Shown here piece by piece: positions 35,180 through 45,912 of a stretch of 64,000 nt of DNA. The notes beneath the pieces are model-generated. The model saw only the letters and a program-made list of their open reading frames with translations, made no database searches and was not told the origin of the DNA. This stretch comes from Chrysemys picta bellii (taxonomy: Eukaryota > Chordata > Testudines > Emydidae). The translations under genes were made by a program, and so were the position numbers. The stretch is taken from assembly GCF_011386835.1 (NCBI RefSeq), contig NC_088791.1:53153498-53217497 (forward strand). Direction: 5' to 3'. Position 1 is the stretch's first letter. Every line of letters starts with the position of its first letter.

Positions 35180-36055
35180 TGCCTTATGACATGAGACAAC
35201 CCAAACTTTCCACCTCCGTCTGTCGAATACCATGTTTCTTGCTTCATTATAGTCTGCTTTCATGATAGCAACATCTTTCTCTGTGGTTTTCCTATGTCAC
35301 CTGTTGATCTCCTCTTTTCTGTCTTCCATCAGATGGTATCCAGTCAAGAGATTGTCTAGGAATAAATTTTTTTGACATCTGCACAACATGTCCAAACCAC
35401 TTCAGCCTTCTTTCTCAAATCTTTGTCTCTACAGTCTGCTGGGGCAGTCCTTTTTAACTCATCAGCACTGGTTACTTTATCCTACCAGTGGACACCAAAT
35501 GTCCCTCACAAGCATCTTAGCTGAAATGCGTTACGTTTCCCATTGTGGGTTTCTAGCATTTGCCATATTTCAGAAACACATTGCGATGTGGGTATCAGAA
35601 TGGCATTGTATAACTTTGTCCTAGGTCTTGTGTGAATCTCCTTATTTTTTCAGATATTTGCCAGTCTGGAAAAGACTCCACATTCCTTCCTAGTTCTTGA
35701 TTCCATCTCCTCACGGAATTGGCGATTGCCACTAATTGTGCACTAAGACATATAAAATTCATTAACCATGCCATATTATTAACTATCATTCATATGTGCA
35801 TCATCATTACTGACTCCTCTCTCAACTATCTAGATTTTCATTTTTTTTTGGCTTATTCTTAATCCTATTTTGGTAGCCTCATGTTTGACATTGGTAGTGA
35901 CATCACTATCTGTGTAAAACAGAACAATGTTATCTCCAATGTTGGGATCTTGTTTTCCTCGTCTCCATAAAATTCTTATATTTGTATTTGATGTTGCTTT
36001 TTGATCATGTGATCTACCACAGTGAAGAAGAGGTGAGGTCATAAGATGCACATGT
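35180..36055 (-). pseudogene. Non-LTR retrotransposon, C-terminal RT region, antisense
   Basis: The minus-strand translation gives a decayed reverse transcriptase. At 35830-36051 the FYTDSDV stretch stands where a YADD box is expected and is followed by KIGLRISQKKMKI. Further downstream (lower coordinates) is a RRLKWFGHVVQMS and SLDWIPSDGRQKRRS-type C-terminus, typical of jockey/RTE/L2-like elements. Several stops and shifts are present. The clade cannot be fixed by eye. The N-terminal half is at 37380-38130. Confidence 0.7.
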
Positions 36056-37380
36056 TGCCTGTTCAGATTTAATAAGTCATGATGTCAAATAACTAACTCA
36101 GTTGAAGTTGTAAGAAAATTAAGCAATACTTAATATAGATAGAACTATACAGGATACAGAAAAGGAAACACATATATAGCAAATCTGAGACTGGAGAAGT
36201 AAAGCAGCCTGCTTCAGCTCACTTCTATCTTCCCAAAACTTACCTTTTATATATTAGTTTACAGTATTGCCACTCCATATGCTCAAAATCATGAGTCAGG
36301 CTCGCTAAAAATCATGAGAAGATTGGCTTTAAAATCAGGAGACTATGTAAAAATAATAGATTTGGTGTTCATATTTGCTTTATGCTTTTTGAACCTTTAG
36401 GGTGCACTGGGGTCACATTTTGAAGCTTTCTCCACGGCCACAAGGGCTAGAAACTTACTTTTTCTTTAAGAATGAAGGCTGAAATCACCACATATCCACA
36501 TAACACCAGGAGCTATGACAATAATGACCATCATGAGATGCATGACAAAATCATGAGCATTGGCAACAAGAAAATCATTTCTCATGCTTTTTTCCCCCAG
36601 CATTGGTTTTGCTGACATTTTGCTTAGTTTGAATATTCTCAGTGTAACCTAATCAATAAGCTAATGACATCTGTAATCATATTTAGCTCTTAATCATTTA
36701 AACATTAATCAACACATCCCTTAATGGTTTGCTGTTACATTGATTACAGAACACATCTGCTATACCAAATGATCCCTGTCCATTTTGTCAATTACTAATT
36801 TTATCAATTACAGTGCATTTATAAATTACATTTATAAATTACATCATTTTGTCAGTTACAATACACATATATAATAATAGGAAGCCCTTTAAATATTATG
36901 GATGTTTACAGAAAAGAGACTAAGAAAAAATGACCTGTTGACCGGGCAGCTCTTTTCATGGTATCTGATTTCCATAATTGGTAAGTTAAAAGTGTCTTTC
37001 AATAGATTATTTTATTAATAATAGAAAACACCTTCCCTGTATCAGTTACAAGTGGTCCCTTTTTGGGTGAGGTCAGCTAAATCAGAGTAAAAGTAAAGTG
37101 GGTTATTAAGTGCAGTCCTGCAGATTGATTACAGACATTTTCCTGATCATTAGTTTAATACAAAGCACTAGGGTCATCTAAAGTTCATCTTAAGTTCCGC
37201 TTAAATACAAAGAATTATAAACGCATGGCTTATTGAGACTTTGGCTCACCTACAGAGAATGAAATGGTTATGGTAGTTTGGTTCATTTACTAACACATCC
37301 CTGTCACACTCCAGGGACAATATCAAACCAATCAATCTCGCCACTTTGTCCTTAGACAGTATTTTGAACCTTTATGCAGC
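36056..37380. other. Non-LINE insert or intervening DNA
   Basis: It separates the two halves of the antisense LINE. At 36260-36580 the word ATCATGAG recurs four or more times in a repeat-like segment. At 36640-36860 the DNA is dense in ATTA/TAAT words, with a 13-bp tandem (CATTTATAAATTA, twice). No gene. Confidence 0.45.
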
Positions 37381-38146
37381 ATCTTAGATAGTGACACTAT
37401 CTTTCTAGGAAGCCCATATTTTCACAAGATCTTCCATATCAACTCTCTCAGTCGAAAGCTTTGGTGAAATCTATAAAATTCCAGACTAATTTTCTCTAGT
37501 AAGCAAGCCCTTTCTCAATCAATCATCTCAGGGTAAAAGTGTGATCTATACACAATCTTTTTGGTCTAAAGCCTGCTTGCTTAGTCTTTAGTTTTTCATC
37601 TATGACCAGGTTGATTCTGTTCAATAATACACTACAGAACACTTTTCTATGTACTTACTATAGTGTTACTCCTCACCAATTGTCACATCCCTGATAGTTT
37701 CCTTCCTTCAGTAAGGGTACGTCTTCATTTACCGGAGGGTCCGGCGGCAGGCAATCGATCCCGGATCGATCCCAGAAGTGCTCGCTGTCGACGCCGGTAC
37801 TCCAGCTCGGCGAGAGGAGTACGCGGCATCGACAGGGGAGCCTCTGTGCCGCGTCTGGACCCGCGGTAAGTTCGGACTAAGGTACTTCGAATTCAGCTAC
37901 GTTATTAACGTAGCTGAATTTGCGTACCTTAGTCCGAAGTGGGGGCTTAGTGGGGACCAGGCCTTTTTTACAGATCACACCTTCCTTCCATTCCTCTGGA
38001 CACAGTTCTTTCGCCCAAACAATATTACAAATTTTATGTATTTCATGTACTACCACCTCTTCCCCAGCATTATTTAAGCATTTCAGCAATAATCTTATCG
38101 TCATCAGGAGCTTTGCCATTTTTTAGCTGCAACCTCTTTTTTCTGC
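37381..38146 (-). pseudogene. Non-LTR retrotransposon, N-terminal RT region, antisense, split by a MITE
   Basis: The minus-strand translation includes ICNIVWAKELCPEEWKEGVI, a typical fingers segment (38119-37877), and farther on a palm-like YRFHQSFRLRELIWKIL stretch around 37470. The order on the minus strand (fingers, palm, then the 35180-36055 thumb) shows a single antisense element. A foldback MITE at 37715-37963 interrupts it. Stops and shifts mark it as dead. Confidence 0.7.
37715..37963. mobile_element. CpG-dense foldback MITE, second copy of the 32526 family
   Basis: In reverse orientation to the 32526 copy, it begins GGGTACGTCTTCATTTA and ends CCCCACTAAG-type in reverse complement (TGGGGACCAGGCC). 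It keeps the AATTCAGCTACGTTA hairpin and the long CpG-rich core. The flanks are TAA on the left and TTT on the right, so no clean duplication. It was inserted into an antisense LINE. Confidence 0.8.
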
Positions 38147-38873
38147 TTCTTGTGACGGGGCAAGGCAAGATGGCTATAGTAAAGTAATGGGAGATAGATA
38201 TATTAGCCACAGGCTAAACAAATCCCTGTTACCAGGATAAGCAAATGGCAGCTGATCCGGGTCAATTAAGACACCTGGGGCCAATTAAGAACTTTCCAGA
38301 AGGCAGGGAAGACAGATAGGTTGATTGGGACACCTGAAGCCAATCAGGGGCTGGCTGAAAATAGTTAAAAGCCTCCCAGTTACTCAGGTGGGTGCACATG
38401 TCAGGAGCTGTAGGAGGAAGCTGCGCTGTTGGAGAAACTGAGCAGTACAAACCATATCAGGCACAAGGAAGGAGGCCCTGAGGTAAGGGTGAAGTAGACA
38501 TTGAGGAAGTGGGGGCTGCTGTGGGGAAGTGGCCCAGGGAATTGCACGCATCCTGTTTCCAAAAAGTCAGCTACCATAGCTGATACTATTAGGGTCCCTG
38601 GGCTGGAGCCCGGAGTAGAGGGCAGGCCCGGGTTCCCCCCTTCCCCTCCCAAATTAATCACTGAGACTGGGAGACAACAGACACTGTGCAAGGGAGAATA
38701 GCTTCTCCTCACCACCCTTGCTGGCTTATGATGAAAAAGGCTCAGTAAGCTGTGACCCTTGCCTCTAGAGAGAGAAGGGCTACATGGAGAGCCACAGTGA
38801 GCCTCTGAGGCTAGCGAAATCCACCAGAAAGTGTGGGACCCACAGAGACAAGGACAGAGCTTTGTCACATTCT
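38147..38873 (+). mobile_element. Solo LTR, family A, copy 2 (719 bp), 4-bp TSD
   Basis: The termini TGTGACGGGG and CTTTGTCACA form a 6-bp inverted repeat, with TTCT directly outside each end (38147-38150, 38870-38873). Shared blocks with the copies at 32873 and 51992 include GACACCTGGGGCCAATTAA, TGGGAGGCTTTT-type (reversed) and GGAGAATAGCTTCTCCTC. No internal region is present. It sits at the outer end of the LINE fragment. Confidence 0.88.
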
Positions 38874-40357
38874 GAAATTTCTAGCAGTGAGATATTTAAT
38901 TATTCACCTTCTTCTTCACATTCATGAATTAATGCTCCCCTGGGAATGAGATTTTCTGGAAAAAGAAATTCCTAAATTCCATCTAGGACCTGCATTAATT
39001 TTAGGGATATCCACCATCTTGTGTCAGGAGCTGCAAAGAGAGGCTGATTTGCAAAAGTCCAATCTCAAAAGTCAGAATGGAAGAGCTTCTGTGAGCTTAA
39101 CGCAGCTGCTAATGGGAACACATAGTTGAGGCATTACTCTCCCATTCTGTGCTCCCCAGTGCCTGCTTTGGCCTCTCCTGGACCCCACTTGTAGTGCCTG
39201 GATACTCAGAGGGAAGTATCAGGCACTGTTTGTATTAGCCTTGTGGTGTACTCCTCATTTCCCATGCTATGAACTGAGACATTCAGTGACAATACATGAT
39301 GACCCCAGCAAACAAAAACAAGGAGGCAGCTAAGTCCTATATATAAAGACCACAGTTTTCCCTCTTGCCTCCAGTTCTTTAGACACAGTCCTCTTGCCCT
39401 GTTCCCTAACTCTGCTTCTTTCTCCCTTTCTTGTTCTAAGGTAGACAAGAAGCATAGAAAAGAAAGATGAGCCAAGAGAGGAAAGAGACTAGCTGAGGGG
39501 ATTTGGCAATACACTCAAAAAATAAATAAACCTAGCTGAAAGAAAAAGATTCACTGATGATTGAAATATAATGATGAAGAACCCTGCAAGCACCACATAT
39601 AATTCTAATGAGGCTCCCAAAGGGCAGAATCTTATTTATCTGTCTATTTATGAAAATTGATGCAACAGCTGTCATGTATCTTGCTAAACTTGATCAAAGT
39701 GACTGGATTCAGCAGCGTAAATTTCAGCTGTATATTCATTGAGAGAGGATAGAAAAATACTCCAATAAAGATGTGTCACAGTACATGCTAGAAGGTATTC
39801 AATAAAACAAACCTCACTAAGTCAAGGCTTCTGATAGAAAGGTTTGTGCTTAAGTACATGGCTCAGTTAGTGGGTTTTTATTTTATGTCTTTATTTATTG
39901 GTAGTGAAATTAAACATTTCCCAATGATAAAATCAATGGGCATATACAGTTAGACAGCAAGTCACAAACTAGTGCTGCAGATAGTGATAAATGATCATTC
40001 TAAAATTAAAGTGTAGCAGAGGTAAACACACATTTTTTTAAAAACTGGATGATAAAAATCACTTGAGGACACAAAACACAGCAAAAATAACCCACAAGAA
40101 TTACCATTTTCATTGCTTTGCAGAACTTTCAATAAGTTTGTTTTCTTCAGTGCCTCTGTAGCTGTTTTCATGTCCCTTTTTCAGTTATTCTGAAAGACTC
40201 TGTAATAAGGAGCCCCACTATGATTAAACTACAGAAGCCACAAGACTTAGATAACTGCCTGTCTGCCAGCAGGGTTGTGTCACACTATAACACATCTTAC
40301 AGTCCTGTAGACAGTTTGATCAGGGAGCTTTCTACCATTTGAAAGGATTTTGAAAAT
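38874..40357. other. No gene recognised
   Basis: AT-rich, apparently unique DNA. Confidence 0.5.
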
Positions 40358-41749
40358 ATCATAGAAATTAGAAATAGACAGGAAAAGAAAAGTATTCATG
40401 GACTCCAAAGCCAGAAAGGACCATTATGAACCTCTAGTCTGACCTGCCGTACTACACAGGTTATAGAATTTCCCCAAAAATAATTCCTAGAGCGTATCTT
40501 TTAGAAAAACATCCAATCTTGATTTAAAAATTGTTAGTAATTGGTAAATTGTTCCAGTGGCTAAACACCCTCATTGTTCAAAATGTGTGCCTTATTTCCA
40601 GTCTCAATTTGTCTAGTCATTGGATCATGTTATATCTTTCTCTGCTAGATTGAAGAGACCACTATTAAATGTTTGTTTCCCATGCAGGTACTTATAGACT
40701 AATCAAGTTACCATGTAACCTTCTCTTTGCTAAGCTTCCTGCGGCAATCACTGTTTATAAGGCTTGTTTTCTAATCCTTTAATCATTGTCCTGATTCTTC
40801 TCTGAACCCACTACAGTTTATCGACATCCTCCTTGAATTGTAGACACCAGAACTGGACACAGTAATGCAGACCGGTTACACCAGTGCCAAATACAGAGGT
40901 AAAATAACCTCTCTACTTCTCCTCAAGATTTCCCTCTTTATGCATCCAAGGATTTGTCCACAGCTTTGCTGTGGGAGCTCATGTTCAGTTGATTATCCAC
41001 CACACCCCCCTAATCTTTTTCAGAGTCACTGTTTCTCAGGATAAAGTTATCTATCATGTAAGTATGGCCTACATTTTTTTAACCTCAATTTATACATTTC
41101 CATTTAGCCTTATTAAAAGGTATATTGTTTGCTTGTGCCTAGCTTACCAAGCGATCCAGATCACTTTGAATCAATGACCTGTCCTCTTCATTATTCATCA
41201 CTCCTCCAATTTTTGTATCATCTGCAAACTTTATCAGTGATGATTTTATATTTCTTTTCAGGTCATTAATAAAAATGTTAAATAGCGGAGGGCCAAGAAT
41301 TGTCCCTATGAAACCTCACTAGAAACACATACACTCAATAATGAGTTCCTGTGTAGAATTATATTTTGAGAGCTACCAGTTATCCAACTTTTAATCCATT
41401 TAATGTGTGCCATGTTAATTTTACACCGTTCTACTTTTTTTAATCATAATGTCACATGGTACCGAGTCAAATGCCTTAAAAAAATCTAAGTATGTTACAT
41501 CAACAAACTTGCCAGCCAAACTTGTAATCTCATAAAAAAAAGATATCAAGTTAGTTTGACAGGATCTTTTTTCATAAACCCATGTTGATTGGCATTAATT
41601 ATCTTACCTTCCTTTAATTGTTTAGTAATTGAGTCCCATATCAGCCACTTCAATATCTTGCCTGAGATCGATGTCAGACAGAGAGCTATAATTACCTGAG
41701 TCATCCCTATTACCCTTTTTAAATATTAACAAACATTAGCTTTCTTCCT
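40358..41749 (-). pseudogene. Older CR1-type LINE, antisense
   Basis: The left end reads ATCATAGAAATTAG, the reverse complement of a CR1-like tail, followed by CCAGAAAGGACCATTATGA. The following text is the antisense of the C-terminal reverse transcriptase and palm region (GCAAACTTTATCAGTGATG, TCATTAATAAAAATGTTAAA). It is more diverged than the other CR1 copies, and no ORF over 70 codons survives. Confidence 0.8.
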
Positions 41750-41750
41750 A

Positions 41751-41847
41751 GGATGGTCTAGGTTTATTTGGTCCTGCCTCAGAACAGAGGGCTGGACTTG
41801 ATGACCTCTTGAGGTCCCTTCCAGCCTGACATTTCTATGATTCTATA
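41751..41847 (+). repeat. CR1 3' end, sense, tail only
   Basis: GGGCTGGACTTGATGACCTC, then GAGGTCCCTTCCAGCC, ends at ATTTCTATGATTCTAT. It abuts the antisense CR1, but both carry their own 3' tails, so they are separate insertions. Confidence 0.9.
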
Positions 41848-43329
41848 CTTTGGGGGCTCAGGTATGTAGCACACTCCACTCTACTCACCTAATCTATCTA
41901 CGCTGTTATTTGTTCCTGTGCTAGCTGGGTATGCAGTCTCTGCACTCTACACACCACCATAAGCATAAACATACTATGAAGGTAAGGGGCACTTCCTGCT
42001 TGCTGAAGATCCTGAATGAATTAGGCAGGAACACTTGACAGGCGGCAGTCCTGAGGCTCTATGGTGTTGGGAGAAAGTGACCACCCATGAAATAGCTCAT
42101 GGAGCTAGCAGAGTTAGAATGTCAGAGTATGCTTGTGCTTCTTTGGATCTGGACTTTCTACTTTTTCTGGTGTGCACATCCTTGCTATGTGACCTCTCTA
42201 TTAAACGCTAATGTAAACACAAACCACTGCCCCCTGGAATATCTGTATGAGGACAAAGAACCATTGATATTATGCAAATCTTCACCTTCTTTTGGTTTAT
42301 TTTCTTAGCAGGAGGGAATAGCACTCAGTGTAGAATTAAAACTGAAAAGTTATCAGAATTTCCCCTTTATATCTAAGACAAAATAATAACTCAAAGTATT
42401 ACAACTTTAAAAAAAATTGAAGGCAATGGACTAATCATTACACATACAAATTACCATTTTTCATCTTCAAATGAAGAAGACATTTTGCCTATTTCCCTAA
42501 AAGCAAGAACCTAAAAAACAAACAGTTTTAGAATTAACAAAAGTTTACTGTATAAACAATTGCATATTTCTTGCATAGTAGCAAATGTTTTCAAACCAAT
42601 TGAAAGATGCTCTTAATTTGCTGATGTGACAGTAAATTACAGAGGATATGACAGCTATGCAATGTTGTGCATTTCTGAACCCCTTGAATAACATATACAT
42701 TTAAGACCATTTACTATGCTCTAAAGATTTGAAGATACCATTAGAAATCGCAAACGCACTTGCAATTCCATATAAAATACTGATATTCATTACTGTCTAA
42801 AGAAAGTTAGCAATTTTTAGAAAGATTTCAGATCCAAAGGCATTACTGCCATGTAGTTTACTGAAGGGTTTTATTAAAATTGTATTTTTGCAATGTCTTC
42901 TGCTTTTTTATTAGACAAAATTAATTTTTAAGTTATATATTCTCCTGAAAACATTGAAATCAGGCAAGATTTCCTTATACTTTTATGGCCAAACCCAAGG
43001 TTGCTTTTGTTTACTTGTTTTGGGGTTTGGTTTATTTGGTTTTTGTTGTTGTTGTTGTTTTGAGAAATTGAATAAAGGGGTGACAAACAACATTTTTCAT
43101 GCAAGACCAAAAAGCCTGTTAAAATAAATTTTGCTTTTCTGTATATAATTTTAGGTGGCAAGGGATGTCCTCCATGGATGAAAAATGACTGACTAGGCAT
43201 CTGTGTATTGAAACTCGGCAAATGTGACCTTGCAAGAGCATATTGAAACATTAAACATATTGACAATTTTAGCTTCTTTGTCTTTCCAGGGTTTCAAATG
43301 CACTTCATTACAGCTCTGAAGTAAAATGC
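41848..43329. other. No gene recognised
   Basis: AT-rich, with a short GTT run near 43038-43060. The stretch 42380-42760 is TAATTA-rich and unrepeated. Confidence 0.45.
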
Positions 43330-43550
43330 AACATCTTTGTAGCCCTTTCATTTTTGCTCAGCATTTCACTTGAGCACAATGTCACCTGCAGATTCCAACT
43401 AGGCTCAAACACTCTGTCCCATATTATTCAACATCTGAATGAAGCTGCTCGACCAATATGAGCTAAAGTACTCAGAAGACATCCAGTTCTACACCTTCCT
43501 GACATCATCACCCAGCTTTCTCAATGCATAGTCCAGATAAATAAATGGAG

Positions 43551-43884
43551 ATCTCCTAGAACTGGAAGGGACCTTGAAAGGTCATCAAGTCCAGCCCCGC
43601 TGCCTTCACTAGCAGGACCAAGTACCAATTTTGCCCCAGATCCTTAAGTGGCCCCCTCAAGGACTGAACTCACAACCCTGGGTTTCAAGTATCAGAGGGG
43701 TAACCGTGTTAGTCTGAATCTGTAAAAAGCAACAGAGGGTCCTGTGGCACCTTTAAGACTAACAGAAGTATAGGGAGCATAAGCTTTTGTGGGTAAGAAC
43801 CTCACTTATTCAGATGCAAGATTCAGATGCTAAACCCTGGGTTTAGCAGGCCAGTGCTCAAACCACTGAGCTATCCCTCCCCCC
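43551..43884 (-). mobile_element. Cry-I-type tRNA-derived SINE with CR1-like tail, interrupted
   Basis: On the minus strand the head reads GGGATAGCTCAGTGGTTTGA (A box) and later GGGTTGTGAGTTCAGTCC (B box), a tRNA-derived Pol III promoter. It runs through CTTAAGGATCTGGGGCAAA to a CR1-derived tail (GGTCCCTTCCAGTTCTAG). This is the plan of the Cry-I / tortoise Pol III SINE, a cryptodiran turtle marker. A PLE tail with 12-bp TSD splits it between the boxes. Confidence 0.9.
43674..43844 (-). mobile_element. Penelope-like tail inside the SINE, 12-bp TSD
   Basis: The inserted unit (43686-43832) lies between direct repeats of AACCCTGGGTTT (43674-43685, 43833-43844). It carries the full 3' terminus on the left (AGTATCAGAGGGGTAACCG) and the conserved tail. 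The hammerhead-like core is broken (CTGAATA, and AAAAGC for GAAAGC). Confidence 0.93.
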
Positions 43885-44560
43885 TAAAGATCAACACTGG
43901 CATGAAGAGCAGTTGACTAAAGTTGAAGCCACACAAGTGTAAGGTAATGTTGGTAGAGAGAGGGAAATATCTGAAAAGAGTTCACTTTCTCGTATCTCAC
44001 ACCACTGAGGGCATCTACTGTTGGGTTAATCCAGTCTGCAGGCTTGGAGTTCTTTTGATATACTCAGTGCTATTGGAAGTTCAGATGGCCAGAGCAGGAA
44101 AAGACTTACTTCCATCTGAAAGCAATCAGAGACTGCAGGTCATCCTATCAGAGATATCCCTGGCCACAGTCATCCATACATTTTTAAACTCCATTCTTTA
44201 TTATTGCAAATCATTTTATTTAAGAATGAAGCTACATATCTGGAAAGAGCTCGAGTTGGTACAAAATACACTGAGACCAGCTGATTAGCATCAGGTTGAT
44301 GTATCACCGTAGTGTTCTGCTCTCAGCACAGGCTTCCCATTGAATAAAAAGTGCATTCCAAGATATCTCAGATATTAAAAGACTATCGTGGGATTGGCCC
44401 ATCTACAAGAGTGATTAATATTCTTTTCGTGACTGTGACCTCCCATAACTGCAGTGTTCCACTGTAACAGCGAAACTGTTGACCAATAGGGGAAGCCTTA
44501 GGTTTCTGGGGAACAGAAATTTTGCAGCTTGTAGATGTGGACTACTAGACTCTTTCCTAC

Positions 44561-45128
44561 AAGGGTTAGTGACCACAGTCTTCAGTGTTCAGAAATAAAG
44601 TAATAACTCATCACTTTAATTTAGGCCCGGAGCCTCAAAATTATTTAGGCTCCTAATTTTGATGGATCTGGTCAAAGTTAGGAGCCTAAAGACGTTTGGA
44701 CAGCTGGTCCTGAGGCTTTTCTTGCACTGGAGCAATCAATAGTTTGTGCTTTAACCAGTTATTTCTCAACAATTAAAATACAAATAATGCCACCAAATTA
44801 CCCAACCGTAGTAATGTAGAGTTTGTCTTTATGGCCACACTAGAGCTGCCTTACACTGATTCTGATGGGATAGCTGTCATCTTTGATGATCGACTGCTCA
44901 GTAAGCAAGCTTCCCTAGCTTTCTGGCTGACAGTCTCTTCTCTGTCCCCACTGTCATGCATGCTTTTCCCAAATATGCCCCTCTTACCAGAAGTGTCCCC
45001 CGGGATGTTCCCTTTTCAGAATTCTGAAGACTCAATACTGCTGCCTATCACCATACTATCTGAGTATCTTCCATGTAAAATTAACAGCAATAGAGAAGTC
45101 TTTAGTGGACCTCATAGAGTCTCTGACA
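44561..45128. other. Palindromic repeat and unique DNA
   Basis: At 44624-44717 an imperfect palindrome (CCTCAAAATTATTTAGGCTC against GAGCCTAAAGACGTTTGGA) is another sauropsid palindromic repeat. The rest, including the 103-codon ORF at 44831-45142, is not recognisable as coding. That ORF runs into CR1. Confidence 0.5.
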
Positions 45129-45912
45129 TCATAGAAGCATAGAATCGTAGGACTGGAAGGGACCTCGAGAGGTCATCTAGCCTAGTCCCCTGCATTCATG
45201 GCAGGACTAAGTATTATCTAGACCATCCATCCCTGACAGGTGTTTATCTAACCAGCTCTTTAAAATCTCCAATGACGGAGATTCCACAACCTCCAGAGGC
45301 AATTTATTTCAATGCTTAACCACTCTGACAGTTAGAAAGTTTTTCCTAATGTCCAACTTACACCGCCCTTGCTGCAATTTAAGCCCATTGGTTCTTGTCT
45401 GATCCTCAGAGGTTAAGGAGAACAATTCTTCTCCCTCCTCCTTGTAACAACCTTTTACGTACTTGAAAACTGTTATCGTGTCCCCTCTCAGTCTTCTCTT
45501 TTCCAGACTAAACAAACCCAACGTTTTCAGTCTTCCCTTATAGGTCATGTTTTCTAGACCTTTAATCATTTGCTCTTCTCTGGAATTTCTCCAGTTTGTC
45601 CTTATTTTTCCTGAAATGTTGCACCCAGAAGTGGACTCAATACTCCAGTTGAGGCCTAATCAGCACAGAGGACAGCAGAAGAATTACTTCTTATGTCTTG
45701 CTTACAACGATCTTGCTAAAACATCCCAGAATGATGTTTGCTTTTTTTGCAACAGTGTTATCCTGTTGACTCATATTTAGCTTGTGATACACTATGACCC
45801 CCAGATTCCTTTTTGCAGTACTCCTTCCTAGGAAGTCATTTCCCATTTTCTATGTGTGCAACTAATTGTTCTTTCCTAAGTGGAGTACTTTGCATTTGTC
45901 TCCCTTTTTGGA
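45129..45912 (-). pseudogene. CR1 LINE 3' end, antisense
   Basis: It begins ATCATAGAAGCATAGAATCG and CTGGAAGGGACCTCGAGAGG, the CR1 3' end in reverse. The minus strand gives the ORF2 C-terminus (GDTITVFKYVKGCYKEEGEE, then a TNGLKLQQGRCKLDIRKN stretch) in an 86-codon ORF. Frames shift upstream. It is 5'-truncated at about 780 bp. Confidence 0.93.

Larger units (their letters stand above)
43330..44560 (+). pseudogene. L2-like LINE RT remnant, interrupted by a SINE
   Basis: Before the insertion the + strand translates as ILFNIYMKLL and YSEDIQFYTFLTS, where a YADDTQLY box is expected. After it comes LKLKPHKCKVMLVERGKYLK with LGVLLIYSVLLEVQMAR, and then the C-terminal ATVIHTFLNSILYYCKS and KELELVQNTLR stretches. 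This is the order of an L2-type reverse transcriptase palm to C-terminus. The catalytic Asp pair is altered, and stops and shifts are present. It is split by the SINE at 43551-43884. Confidence 0.8.

Noticed and set aside
32529..38077. A shared ORF of about 60 codons beginning MLAVDAGTPARR at two sites
   Set aside because: It is conserved only because both sites are copies of one foldback MITE. It runs through the terminal hairpin and has no domain.
40358..41847. Twin-priming inversion of one CR1
   Set aside because: Both the antisense and sense parts have their own 3' ends, so they are separate insertions.
43850..43884. tRNA gene candidate from A- and B-box-like words
   Set aside because: The sequence is a tRNA-derived SINE with a CR1 tail. 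There is no anticodon arm or acceptor stem.
44831..45142. 103-codon ORF as a possible gene
   Set aside because: The ORF ends inside the CR1 tail. It has no recognisable domain, and no splice or promoter context.
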